A stretch of 56,022 bases of DNA, from contig JAIESW010000087.1 of assembly GCA_019745565.1 (NCBI GenBank), positions 1-56,022 of the forward strand. The letters are read 5' to 3'. The notes under the pieces are model-generated. The model was given only the letters and a program-made list of their open reading frames with translations, was not told the DNA's origin and did not search any database. How positions within the stretch are numbered: position 1 is the stretch's first letter; every line of letters begins with the position of its first letter. Source of the stretch: Burkholderiales bacterium (lineage in GTDB: Bacteria; Pseudomonadota; Gammaproteobacteria; Burkholderiales; Ga0077523). The translations under genes and the position numbers were made by a program. Shown here piece by piece: positions 1-7,658 of this stretch.

Positions 1-1296
1 TTCATCGCCGGCCGGACCGTGACTTACAGCACCCAGCGGTTGCCGAGTGGCGTGCCGCTCGCGAACACCAACGCGATCCGGTTGAGTGGTCCCGGCACGC
101 TCGAGGTCATCGCCGGCGACGACGTCGATCTCGCCGCGTCCTCGGGGTTGATCACCCGCGGCAATCTCGACAATCCGTTCCTGCCTGAGGGCGGGGCCCG
201 CATCGTCGTCGGTGCGGGATTTCCTGCCATGACCGGCGGCGTCACGTTGCCCGACTTTCGCACGCTCGTGGTGGAGTCCCGTGTCGACGCCTTTACGCGT
301 GCCCTGGCGGAGACCGACCCCGCCGAGCGCCAGCGGCTCATCGCGGCGCGTCGGACCACCCTGCAATCGGAGGTCGATGCGCTCGCACCGGCACGCCGGG
401 CCGAGAGTGCACGGCAAGTCTTCTTCGAGGAGCTTCGGGCATCCGGTCGCGAAGCCTCCGCCACGCGCGACTATTCGCGCGGCTATCTCGCCGTAGAGCG
501 TCTGTTCCCGCCGAAGGACGTGGCCGGGCAGGCACTCGCCTACGGCGGCGACATCAATCTGTTCTTCAGCCAGATCAAGACCGAGGCTGGCGGCGACATC
601 GAGATGTTCGCCCCGGGCGGCGTGATCAACGCCGGTCTCGCCAACACCGGACAGTTTCGCAAGGACGCCGCTCAGCTGGGCGTCATCACCATCGACGGCG
701 GCAGCATCCGTGCCTACTCGCGCGGCGATTTCCTGGTCAACGCGTCGCGCGTCTTCACACTGGGCGGCGGCGACATCCTCATCTGGTCGTCCGAGGGCAA
801 CATCGACGCGGGCAAGGGCGCGAAGACGGCAGCGTCGACGCCGCCGCCGCAGCTCAAAGTGGATCGCGACGGCAAGTTCACGCTCGACATCACCCAGTCG
901 ATCCAGGGCAGCGGCATCGGGGTGCTGCTCGCCAAGGAGGGGGTGGTACCGGGTGACGTGGACCTGATCGCACCTCGCGGCGAGGTGAATGCGGGCGACG
1001 CCGGTATCCGAGTAGCGGGCAACCTCAACATCGCAGCGCTGCGTGTGGTCGGTGCCGACAACATCCGTGTCGGCGGTGTTTCGGTGGGGGTGCCGGTGGT
1101 GCAGACGTCGAGCCTTGCGGCCGGTCTTACAGGTGTCTCGAACGTTGCCTCCGACGCCACCAAGGCTGCAGAAAAGGTCATGCAGCAGACCTCGGACGAC
1201 GTCGGCAAGAAAGCAACTTCGACGGCGCCGTCGTTCCTCACCGTCGAGGTGATCGGCCTCGGCGACGACGAGGAGGAGCGCCGGCGCAAGCGATGA
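1..1296 (+). CDS. Filamentous haemagglutinin-family exoprotein, C-terminal part (5' end outside window)
   Basis: The frame is open from base 1 to the stop at 1294-1296, so the gene starts upstream of the window. The visible 431 residues carry short glycine/aspartate-rich beta-helix-like repeats (GGDINLFFSQIKTEAGGDIE, GGSIRAYSRGDFLVNAS, GGDILIWSSEGNIDAG), as in the C-terminal DUF3739-type region of haemagglutinin-like large exoproteins. It ends in an acidic then basic tail (DDEEERRRKR). Family knowledge suggests a secreted or surface beta-helix protein. The export signal and any TPS domain would lie outside the window. The gene directly precedes the ExbB-fusion/ExbD/TonB cluster (107 nt gap), which suggests a joint function. 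I am fairly sure of the family; ligand and role are unknown. Confidence 0.75.
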   Translation, partial: FIAGRTVTYSTQRLPSGVPLANTNAIRLSGPGTLEVIAGDDVDLAASSGLITRGNLDNPFLPEGGARIVVGAGFPAMTGGVTLPDFRTLVVESRVDAFTRALAETDPAERQRLIAARRTTLQSEVDALAPARRAESARQVFFEELRASGREASATRDYSRGYLAVERLFPPKDVAGQALAYGGDINLFFSQIKTEAGGDIEMFAPGGVINAGLANTGQFRKDAAQLGVITIDGGSIRAYSRGDFLVNASRVFTLGGGDILIWSSEGNIDAGKGAKTAASTPPPQLKVDRDGKFTLDITQSIQGSGIGVLLAKEGVVPGDVDLIAPRGEVNAGDAGIRVAGNLNIAALRVVGADNIRVGGVSVGVPVVQTSSLAAGLTGVSNVASDATKAAEKVMQQTSDDVGKKATSTAPSFLTVEVIGLGDDEEERRRKR

Positions 1297-1403
1297 GCCG
1301 GACGGAGTATGGGTGCGTCATGGAACGTTAACTCCCATGCAATACGGCGCCGCAAGAATTTCGTTCGGAGAGACCGCCGGACTACAACGGGCATTGACGA
1401 ACG

Positions 1404-3125
1404 ATGAAACGATTGCTGCTGCTGTGCGCGGCCGCCTGGGTGTTGGCTGTACCGTCGATGTCGTACGCCTGGTGGAACCAGGACTGGAACGCCCGCAAGA
1501 AGATCACGCTTGATACGTCGGCCGCGGGTGCGAACCTCGCCGCGGCCGCGACCAACGTTCCGGTGCTGGTTCGCCTGCACACCGGCAACTTCCCGTTCGC
1601 GGAAGCCGACATGGACGGGAAGGACCTGCGCTTCATCGACGGCGACGACAAGACGCCGCTCAAGTTCCACGTCGAACTGTTCGACGGCGTCAATGAACTC
1701 GCGCTGGTCTGGGTCACGGTTCCGAACCTCGTGCCCAACGCGACCACGAACACGATCTGGGTCTACTACGGCAACGAGAAGGCGGCACCGGCTTCCGACA
1801 GCAAGACCACGTACGACGGCAGCCAGACGGTGGTCGTGCACTTCGCCGACAAGGACGCTGCGTTCAAGGACTCCACGACCTATGGGCACTCGCCCGCGGT
1901 ACGCAGCGTGGCCTACGGGCCTACTGGCCTGGCCGATGGTGCCGGTATCTTTAATGGTGCGGCCCGCCTCGTCTGGAGCGGCCAGCCCGGCCTCAAGCTC
2001 TCGTCCGGCGGATTCACGTTCAGTGCGTGGGTTAAGGCCGCCGACGCCGCGCAGAACGCGCTGTTGTATTCGCACCAGGAAGGCAACGGCGGCGTTCAGG
2101 TGGTCTACGAGCAGGGGCGTATCTTCGCCCGAGCCTTCGGGCAGGAAACGGCGAAGATCGATCTCGCGCCCGGCGTTTGGCGGCATGTTGCGGTGACGTT
2201 GTCGGATCGGCTCGTGCTGTACGTGGACGGCAAGGAAGCGGGCAGCGCGAATGCGAAGGCGGTCGATCTCGGGGGTGACGTCGTCGTCGGCACGAACTTC
2301 AAGGGCGAACTGGACGAACTGCAGTTCTCCAATATCGAGCGCCCTGGTGCGTGGCTTCAGGCACAGGCTGCTTCACAGGGCGAAGGCGCCAGGCTGGTCA
2401 CGGTGGCGGCCGAGGGCGAGTCGGCCGACGGCGAAGGGGGGGCATCGTATTTCACCATCCTCCTCGGTGCGGTGACGCTCGACGGCTGGATCGTGATCGG
2501 CATCCTCATGGTGATGATGGTGATCAGCTTCTGGGTGATGCTCGTGAAGGGCGTGTTCCTCGCGCGCACCGACGGTGCCAACAAGAACTTCCTCACGCGG
2601 TTCCAGGGGCTCGCCGGCGATCTCACCAAGCTCGAGCAGGGTGGCGACCGCAAACTCGCGGGCTCGTCGATCTACCGTCTGTACCAGATCGGCATGCGCG
2701 AGCTGCACCATCGCTTCGAACTCTACGAGACCCGTAAGCTCGCGCGCAACCTGACCCCTCAGGCGATCGATGCGATCCGAGCGAGCCTCGATGCCGGCAT
2801 CGTCCGCGAGAACGCGCGGCTGAACAGCCAGATGGTGCTGCTCACCATCGCCATCTCCGGCGGGCCGTTCCTCGGACTGCTCGGCACCGTGGTGGGCGTG
2901 ATGATCACGTTCGCGGCCATCGCTGCGGTGGGCGACGTAAACGTGAACTCGATCGCTCCCGGCATTGCCGCAGCGCTGGTGGCCACGGTGGCCGGTCTCG
3001 GCGTGGCGATCCCGGCGCTGTTCGGCTACAACTATCTCGCGGCACGCGTGAAGAGCATCGTCGCCGACCAGCAGGTCTTCGCCGATGAACTGATCGCGAA
3101 GATCGCCGAGAACTACTCGGCCTAG
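1404..3125 (+). CDS. DUF2341 - LamG-like - ExbB/TolQ proton channel fusion protein
   Basis: A 573-residue protein. Residues 1-22 form a signal peptide ending SMSYA. About 23-135 resemble DUF2341 (WWNQDWNARKKITL, NTIWVYYGN). About 145-310 form a LamG/concanavalin-like module (FTFSAWVKA, WRHVAVTLSDRLVLYVDGK, GELDELQFSN). After a short glycine-rich linker come a membrane segment near 347-375 (WIVIGILMVMMVISFWVML) and the ExbB/TolQ/MotA core, with two more helices and the signature GGPFLGLLGTVVGVMITFAA. ExbB normally has only about 230-250 residues, so the first 330 residues are an added extracytoplasmic sensor or binding region. It is followed by exbD, tonB and a porin, so it probably forms the proton channel of that TonB complex. 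The ligand is unknown. Confidence 0.85.
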   Translation: MKRLLLLCAAAWVLAVPSMSYAWWNQDWNARKKITLDTSAAGANLAAAATNVPVLVRLHTGNFPFAEADMDGKDLRFIDGDDKTPLKFHVELFDGVNELALVWVTVPNLVPNATTNTIWVYYGNEKAAPASDSKTTYDGSQTVVVHFADKDAAFKDSTTYGHSPAVRSVAYGPTGLADGAGIFNGAARLVWSGQPGLKLSSGGFTFSAWVKAADAAQNALLYSHQEGNGGVQVVYEQGRIFARAFGQETAKIDLAPGVWRHVAVTLSDRLVLYVDGKEAGSANAKAVDLGGDVVVGTNFKGELDELQFSNIERPGAWLQAQAASQGEGARLVTVAAEGESADGEGGASYFTILLGAVTLDGWIVIGILMVMMVISFWVMLVKGVFLARTDGANKNFLTRFQGLAGDLTKLEQGGDRKLAGSSIYRLYQIGMRELHHRFELYETRKLARNLTPQAIDAIRASLDAGIVRENARLNSQMVLLTIAISGGPFLGLLGTVVGVMITFAAIAAVGDVNVNSIAPGIAAALVATVAGLGVAIPALFGYNYLAARVKSIVADQQVFADELIAKIAENYSA

Positions 3126-3217
3126 AGAAATGGGACAGCCCCCGCGCTTCCGTTGGTCGCTGCCCCTCGAGGGGGCGCAGGCCACCCTCGGGGCGGCCCT
3201 GCGGGAGGCCTGACGCC
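3126..3217 (+). repeat. GC-rich palindromic intergenic repeat between exbB-fusion and exbD
   Basis: The gap holds a C-run/G-run palindrome (GCCCCTCGAGGGGGC near 3165-3179) preceded by CAGCCCCCGCGCTTCCGTT. The same design recurs in the other exbB-exbD gap at 15794-15888. The end of the repeat carries GGGAGG at 3203-3208, nine bases before the exbD ATG, so it apparently supplies the ribosome binding site. Such elements are common between genes of GC-rich betaproteobacteria. Confidence 0.6.
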
Positions 3218-3628
3218 ATGTCGGCGAAGGTCTCCGATGGCAACGAACCGTACGACGAGATCAACGTCACGCCGATGCTCGATCTCGCGTACGTGCTGCT
3301 GGTCATCTTCATCATCATGACCACGGCATCGGTACAGGGCATCAAGGTCAACCTGCCCAAGGCGAGCAACACGCCGAGCCTCGCCAAGCCGACCACCAAG
3401 GCCATCACCATCACCGAGGACGGCCGCGTGTTCCTCGACACCTATCCGGTGACGATGGCCGAGCTCGAGCAGCGACTCACGCAGTTCAAGGCCGCGACGC
3501 CGAATTTTCCGGTCGTCATCAAGGGCGACTCGAAGGTCCAGTACGAGAAGGTCATCAACGTGCTCGACCTCTGCGGCCGCCTGGAAATCACCCAGCTCGG
3601 TCTCGTGACCGCGCGCATCGTCAAGTGA
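3218..3628 (+). CDS. exbD: ExbD-type biopolymer transport protein
   Basis: A 136-residue ExbD/TolR protein: a short cytoplasmic N-terminus (DEINVTPMLDLAYVLLVIF), one membrane helix with the conserved proton-pathway aspartate in MLDLAYVL, and a periplasmic domain (VVIKGDSKVQYEKVINVLDLC). With ExbB it forms the inner-membrane proton channel that energises TonB. Its place between the ExbB fusion and TonB makes it the partner of both. The ATG at 3218 is chosen because the ExbD N-terminus starts about 15 residues before the NVTP motif and a GGGAGG lies 9 nt upstream. Twelve bases separate its stop from the tonB-like gene. Confidence 0.92.
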   Translation: MSAKVSDGNEPYDEINVTPMLDLAYVLLVIFIIMTTASVQGIKVNLPKASNTPSLAKPTTKAITITEDGRVFLDTYPVTMAELEQRLTQFKAATPNFPVVIKGDSKVQYEKVINVLDLCGRLEITQLGLVTARIVK

Positions 3629-3640
3629 GGGGCCGACACG

Positions 3641-4327
3641 ATGGGAAATGAACGCGCCAAGGGCTGGATGAAGTACACGATCATCGGAGTGGGGTTGCTC
3701 ACCTCGGTGTCGGTGCTCGCGTTCGCGTTGAAGAGCCTGCTGTCGGACGACGGTAAACCGCGCAGGGCGCCGGTTCAGACCATCGCGGTGTTGCGTCCGC
3801 CTCCTCCGCCTCCGCCACCCAAGCCGGAGGAGAAGCCTCCGGAGCCGGAGATGAAGAAGGAGGAAGTAAAGCTGCCGGATCCCGAGCCGGAGCCGCAGCA
3901 GGCGCAGGGGGAGCCGCCGCCGGGCCAGCAGCTGGGGCTAGACGCCGAAGGCAGCGGCGCCGGCGACGGCTTCGGTCTTGCCGCGAACAAAGGCGGCCGC
4001 GACATCACCACGATCGGCGAGAGCGGTGGCGGGGGTGTGAATCGCGCGCAATTCGCGTTCTTCACCAACATGCTGCAGGCGCAGCTGCAGGAAGCGTTGC
4101 TCAAGAACGAGAAACTGAAAAGCGCGCAATACAAGGCCGTCGTGAAGGTGTGGCTCGACGCGGCCGGTGGCATCGACCGCGTCGAGATCGCCGGCGGCAC
4201 GGGCAACGGCGAGATCGACGAGACCATCCGGCTGGCACTTGCCGACTCGCCGCGCCTCAAGTCGCCGCCGCCGCCGGAGATGCCGCAGCCGGTCAAGTTG
4301 CGCCTCACCTCGCGCAACGCGGGGTGA
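3641..4327 (+). CDS. tonB: TonB-family energy transducer
   Basis: A 228-residue protein with one N-terminal membrane helix (residues about 11-33), a proline/lysine/glutamate-rich periplasmic linker (PPPPPPPPKPEEKPPEPE, about 50-95), a glycine-rich stretch, and a C-terminal TonB-like domain (YKAVVKVWLDAAGGIDRVEI to PVKLRLTS). Such proteins carry proton-motive force from ExbB/ExbD to an outer-membrane partner. The membrane helix shows no histidine equivalent to the SHLS motif of E. coli TonB, so it belongs to a divergent TonB class. No TonB-dependent receptor with plug lies next to it; the adjacent outer-membrane protein is a porin-like barrel. Confidence 0.87.
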   Translation: MGNERAKGWMKYTIIGVGLLTSVSVLAFALKSLLSDDGKPRRAPVQTIAVLRPPPPPPPPKPEEKPPEPEMKKEEVKLPDPEPEPQQAQGEPPPGQQLGLDAEGSGAGDGFGLAANKGGRDITTIGESGGGGVNRAQFAFFTNMLQAQLQEALLKNEKLKSAQYKAVVKVWLDAAGGIDRVEIAGGTGNGEIDETIRLALADSPRLKSPPPPEMPQPVKLRLTSRNAG

Positions 4328-4403
4328 CCTGTAGTCGCCGCGGATCCCGCGGCGTGTGTAGATGCGGGTGCCCGCAGGGACCCGTGCGACGAAAACGAGA
4401 CCC

Positions 4404-6227
4404 ATGAGACCGTTCCAGACTTTCATCGCAGCGACTTTTCTGCTGCTCGGTGCCGGCGCGCTGGCCCAGACGCCGCCGACGCCGCTGGCAGGCGGGGCAC
4501 CGAAGAAGAAGCCCCCGGCCAAACCCGCTGCGGCCAAACCGGCACCGAACTCGGTTGCGCCGACGGCTGCCGCGCCGGGCGCACCTGCGCAGCCCCCGGC
4601 GGATGCCGCGGTGCAGGCGGCACAGGCGCAACTGCAGAAGGAGAAGGCCCAGCTGGAACAGGTGCGCTCGACCACGGTCAATCTGATCCGCGCGCTGGTG
4701 CAGGAGGGCGTGCTCACCAAGGAAAGGGCCGAAGCGATGCTGCCGGAGTCCGACCGGGGAGCTCTTGCCGACGTGATTCCGAGACCGAAGGCAGTGCCTC
4801 CGCCCCCGGCACCCGAGACGACCGCCGAGGGACCACCGCCCGACGTCGAAGACCCCTCGTCCACGTCTTCACGCCGGCGCCGCGGTCAGACCGTCCGCGT
4901 GCCCTATGTGCCGGAGACCGTGAAGTCCGAGATCAAGGAGCAGGTAAAGCAGGAAGTGCTGGCGCAGGCGAAGGCGGAACGCTGGGCCGAGCCCGGCGCG
5001 CTGCCCGAGTGGATCGACCGCATCGTGTGGGAGGGCGATCTGCGCTTGCGCTATCAAGGCGAGTACTACCAGCAGGGCAACGTTTCGCCGTTCGACTACA
5101 ACGCGTTCACCGGCAGCAACATCCAGAACACGCAGCAGGACGTCGACCTCTGGCGCATCCGGGCGCGCCTGGGGATGCTCGCGAAGATCACGGAGACCCT
5201 GGGCGCCGGGTTCCGCCTTTCCACCGGCAACCTCAACAATCCCGTCTCCACCAACACGACGCTCGGTGGCAGTTTCAGCAGCCAGCAGATCGTCCTCGAC
5301 CGCGCGTACCTCAAATGGGACCCGAGCGAGCGCTGGAGCGTGATGGCGGGGCGCACGCCCAACCCGTGGTTCTGGCCCACCGACCTCGTGTGGGACGAGG
5401 ACCTCAACTTCGAAGGCATAGCGGGCACCTTCAAACCGCGGTTCTCTCCCACCACCACCGGATTCGTGACTCTGGGTGCGTTCCCCCTGCAGCAATTCTC
5501 GCCGACGACCACCACCCCCAATCCGCAGGACAAGTGGCTCTTCGGTGCGCAGGGCGGCGTCGACTGGAAGCCGGATGCGACGATGCGCGCGAAAGGAGCA
5601 GTCGCGCTGTTCGACTATCTGAACACATGGGGCAGGCCCAACACGATCCTGCAACCCACCGCGAACAACTGGACGCTGCCGGGTTTCACGCAGAAGGGCA
5701 ACACGCTCTTCGACATCAATTTCGGGACGGGCAACCCGGCGGCGTTCGCACTGGCGCCCAAGTACCGGATCCTCAACATCGGCGGCGAGGTGGAACTCGG
5801 CCGCTTCGATCCTGTGTTCTTCAAGCTCGCCGCCGATTTCGCCAAGAACATCGGCTTCGACCGCGGCGAGATCCTCGCGCGCACCGGCGTCGACATCGAA
5901 CCGCGTACGACGGGTTATCAGGCACGCCTCACGATCGGTGCCGATGCGATCCGCAAGCTGCATGACTGGCAGGTGTTCGTGGGCTATCGCTACCTCGAAC
6001 GCGATGCCGTGCTCGATGCCTTCACCGATTCCGACTTCTACCTCGGCGGCACCGACACCAAGGGCTACTTCATCGGCGGCTTCTACGGGCTCGATCGCAA
6101 CGTCTTCCTCCGATTGCGCTACCTGTCCGGCAACGAGATCACCGGTCCGGCCATCGGCAACGGCACGAGCGCGCGACTGCCCCTCGCCATCGACGTGTTC
6201 CAGGCCGACTTCAACGTCCGGTTCTAG
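4404..6227 (+). CDS. Large outer-membrane porin-like protein
   Basis: A 607-residue protein. A signal peptide (MRPFQTFIAATFLLLGAGALA) is followed by a proline/alanine-rich and then coiled-coil periplasmic segment to about residue 185 (QAQLQKEKAQLEQVR). The rest is a beta barrel with alternating aromatic strands and a C-terminal phenylalanine (FQADFNVRF), the usual end of outer-membrane barrels. It resembles 'putative porin' (Porin_5-like) proteins. The N-terminal coil may span the periplasm or contact TonB. I chose the ATG at 4404 over one 42 nt upstream because it gives a clean signal peptide. It lies 76 nt after tonB and 2 nt before the next gene, so it is very likely co-transcribed. The substrate is unknown. 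Confidence 0.8.
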   Translation: MRPFQTFIAATFLLLGAGALAQTPPTPLAGGAPKKKPPAKPAAAKPAPNSVAPTAAAPGAPAQPPADAAVQAAQAQLQKEKAQLEQVRSTTVNLIRALVQEGVLTKERAEAMLPESDRGALADVIPRPKAVPPPPAPETTAEGPPPDVEDPSSTSSRRRRGQTVRVPYVPETVKSEIKEQVKQEVLAQAKAERWAEPGALPEWIDRIVWEGDLRLRYQGEYYQQGNVSPFDYNAFTGSNIQNTQQDVDLWRIRARLGMLAKITETLGAGFRLSTGNLNNPVSTNTTLGGSFSSQQIVLDRAYLKWDPSERWSVMAGRTPNPWFWPTDLVWDEDLNFEGIAGTFKPRFSPTTTGFVTLGAFPLQQFSPTTTTPNPQDKWLFGAQGGVDWKPDATMRAKGAVALFDYLNTWGRPNTILQPTANNWTLPGFTQKGNTLFDINFGTGNPAAFALAPKYRILNIGGEVELGRFDPVFFKLAADFAKNIGFDRGEILARTGVDIEPRTTGYQARLTIGADAIRKLHDWQVFVGYRYLERDAVLDAFTDSDFYLGGTDTKGYFIGGFYGLDRNVFLRLRYLSGNEITGPAIGNGTSARLPLAIDVFQADFNVRF

Positions 6228-6229
6228 CC

Positions 6230-6895
6230 ATGAAGCGCATCGTCACCCTTGCGATCGCGGCGTTCGTGCTCGCCGGCAGCCCGGCGTTCGGCCAGCAGGA
6301 GCCGAACAAGCAGGCTGCGCGCGAGCGCGAACTGCTGCGCCGCGCTCAGGCCGCCCAGAAGCAGGCGGAAGACGCCAAGGCAGTTCTCGAACAGGAGAAG
6401 GCCAAGGCCGAGGCGGATGCCAAGGCGGCCCGGGCGCAGAGCGCCAAAGTCTCCGGTGCGATCGCGCGCGAGCGCAAGCGTGCCGACGACCTGCAGGCGG
6501 AGTTCGACGCCGCCGCGAAGGAACGCACAGCCTTGCAAAGGGACAAGGACGCTTTGACCACTCGTGCCGCCGATACCGAAAGCAGATTGAAGACTGCCCT
6601 CGCGGAACTGGCACGCACTCGTGATGCTCTGGCGGCAACGGAAAAGGACTTGGCGGCGGCGCGCCAGGTGGCGGCTCAGCAGTCGCGCTCGATCCGCGTG
6701 TGCGAAGACAAGAACCTGAAGCTCTACGGTGTCGCCACGGAACTCGTTGTGAAGTATCGGCATCAGGGCTTCTGGGACTCGGTCAAGCGCAAGGAGCCCT
6801 TCACCGGGTTACGGCAGGTGGAAGTGGAAAAGCTCCTCGAGGAATACCGCGACCGGGCCGACGAGGCCCGCGTGGAAGTCCCGTGCCGCCAGTGA
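6230..6895 (+). CDS. Exported coiled-coil protein of unknown function
   Basis: A 221-residue protein with a signal peptide (VTLAIAAFVLAGSPAFG, cleavage near residue 23). A long charged alanine/glutamate/lysine-rich coiled coil (about 25-150) follows, then a compact C-terminal region with one cysteine (IRVCEDKNLKLYGVATEL) and a basic/acidic end (LLEEYRDRADEARVEVP). Its start is 2 nt after the porin stop, so it is translationally linked to the cluster. It could be a periplasmic spacer or tether between inner-membrane complex and porin; that is inference from structure and position. I recognise no enzyme motif. Confidence 0.75.
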   Translation: MKRIVTLAIAAFVLAGSPAFGQQEPNKQAARERELLRRAQAAQKQAEDAKAVLEQEKAKAEADAKAARAQSAKVSGAIARERKRADDLQAEFDAAAKERTALQRDKDALTTRAADTESRLKTALAELARTRDALAATEKDLAAARQVAAQQSRSIRVCEDKNLKLYGVATELVVKYRHQGFWDSVKRKEPFTGLRQVEVEKLLEEYRDRADEARVEVPCRQ

Positions 6896-6975
6896 TGACC
6901 GGTCGCCGGCCTCTGCCATAATCCGGCGGTTCGCGCGCCCCCGGGCACGCTTCCGGCGTTCAAAGCTCATTCGTC

Positions 6976-7641
6976 ATGGCCACCTTCCGGCTCGACCATC
7001 CCGCAGTGCCGCGCGTCGTCCCGTTCGCGCTCTATATCGTCTTCCTCGCGATAGGGCCGCTTGCCGATGGCCTCGACACGCGCTGGCTCTATCCCGTGCA
7101 GGTGGGGCTCGTGGCGGCCGCACTGGTGTACTTCTGGCGGCGCTACGAGGAACTCCCTCGCCTGCGCTCGTTGAGCGGCGGCCATTGGTCGCTCGCCTTC
7201 ATCGTCGGGCTCATCGTCTTTGTGCTCTGGATCCATCTCGACGCGTCGTGGATGACCCTCGGCGAAGGCGGCAAGGGCTTCGATCCGCGCGACGACGGCC
7301 GGGTCAACGTGGCGCTCGCGCTGTTCCGCATTGCCGGTGCAGCGCTGGTGGTGCCGGTGATGGAGGAACTGTTCTGGCGCTCGTTCGTGATGCGCTGGAT
7401 CGACAAGCCGGCGTTCCTCACGGTGTCGCCGACTGTGGTCAGTCTGAAAGCGCTGGCCCTGTCATCGATCGTCTTCGCCGTGGAACATCACCTGTGGTTT
7501 GCCGGCCTCATCGCCGGACTCGCCTACGGATGGCTGTACCGCCTCACCGGCAATCTCTGGGTGCCGATCATCGCGCACGCCATCACCAACGGCCTCCTGG
7601 GCGCATGGGTCCTCTATACTGGCAGTTGGCAGTTCTGGTAG
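6976..7641 (+). CDS. CAAX-type membrane protease, exosortase/PEP-CTERM-associated (CPBP family)
   Basis: A 221-residue polytopic membrane protein with the three CPBP/ABI protease motifs: EELFWRSF (EExxxR, about residue 135), FAVEHHLW (FxxxH, about 171) and HAITN (HxxxN, about 205). Length and sequence fit the 'CAAX prenyl protease-related' family that occurs with exosortase systems (TIGR03008-like). The next gene, 17 nt downstream, is an EpsL-like barrel, also typical of exosortase/exopolysaccharide loci, and a PEP-CTERM protein lies at 53.3-54.0 kb. Its proteolytic target is unknown. A CATAAT near 6917 could be a -10 element. Confidence 0.85.
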   Translation: MATFRLDHPAVPRVVPFALYIVFLAIGPLADGLDTRWLYPVQVGLVAAALVYFWRRYEELPRLRSLSGGHWSLAFIVGLIVFVLWIHLDASWMTLGEGGKGFDPRDDGRVNVALALFRIAGAALVVPVMEELFWRSFVMRWIDKPAFLTVSPTVVSLKALALSSIVFAVEHHLWFAGLIAGLAYGWLYRLTGNLWVPIIAHAITNGLLGAWVLYTGSWQFW

Positions 7642-7658
7642 ACCGGGCGATCTAGACG

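Noticed and set aside
714..2186. Long reverse-strand open frame (490 codons) across the exoprotein and ExbB-fusion genes
   Set aside because: Spans two well-supported forward genes, has arginine-rich or low-complexity composition without a domain; typical antisense frame in GC-rich DNA.
4869..5963. Reverse-strand frame of 364 codons inside the porin gene
   Set aside because: Fully antisense to the barrel; residues are the mirror composition of the real gene and no family is recognisable.
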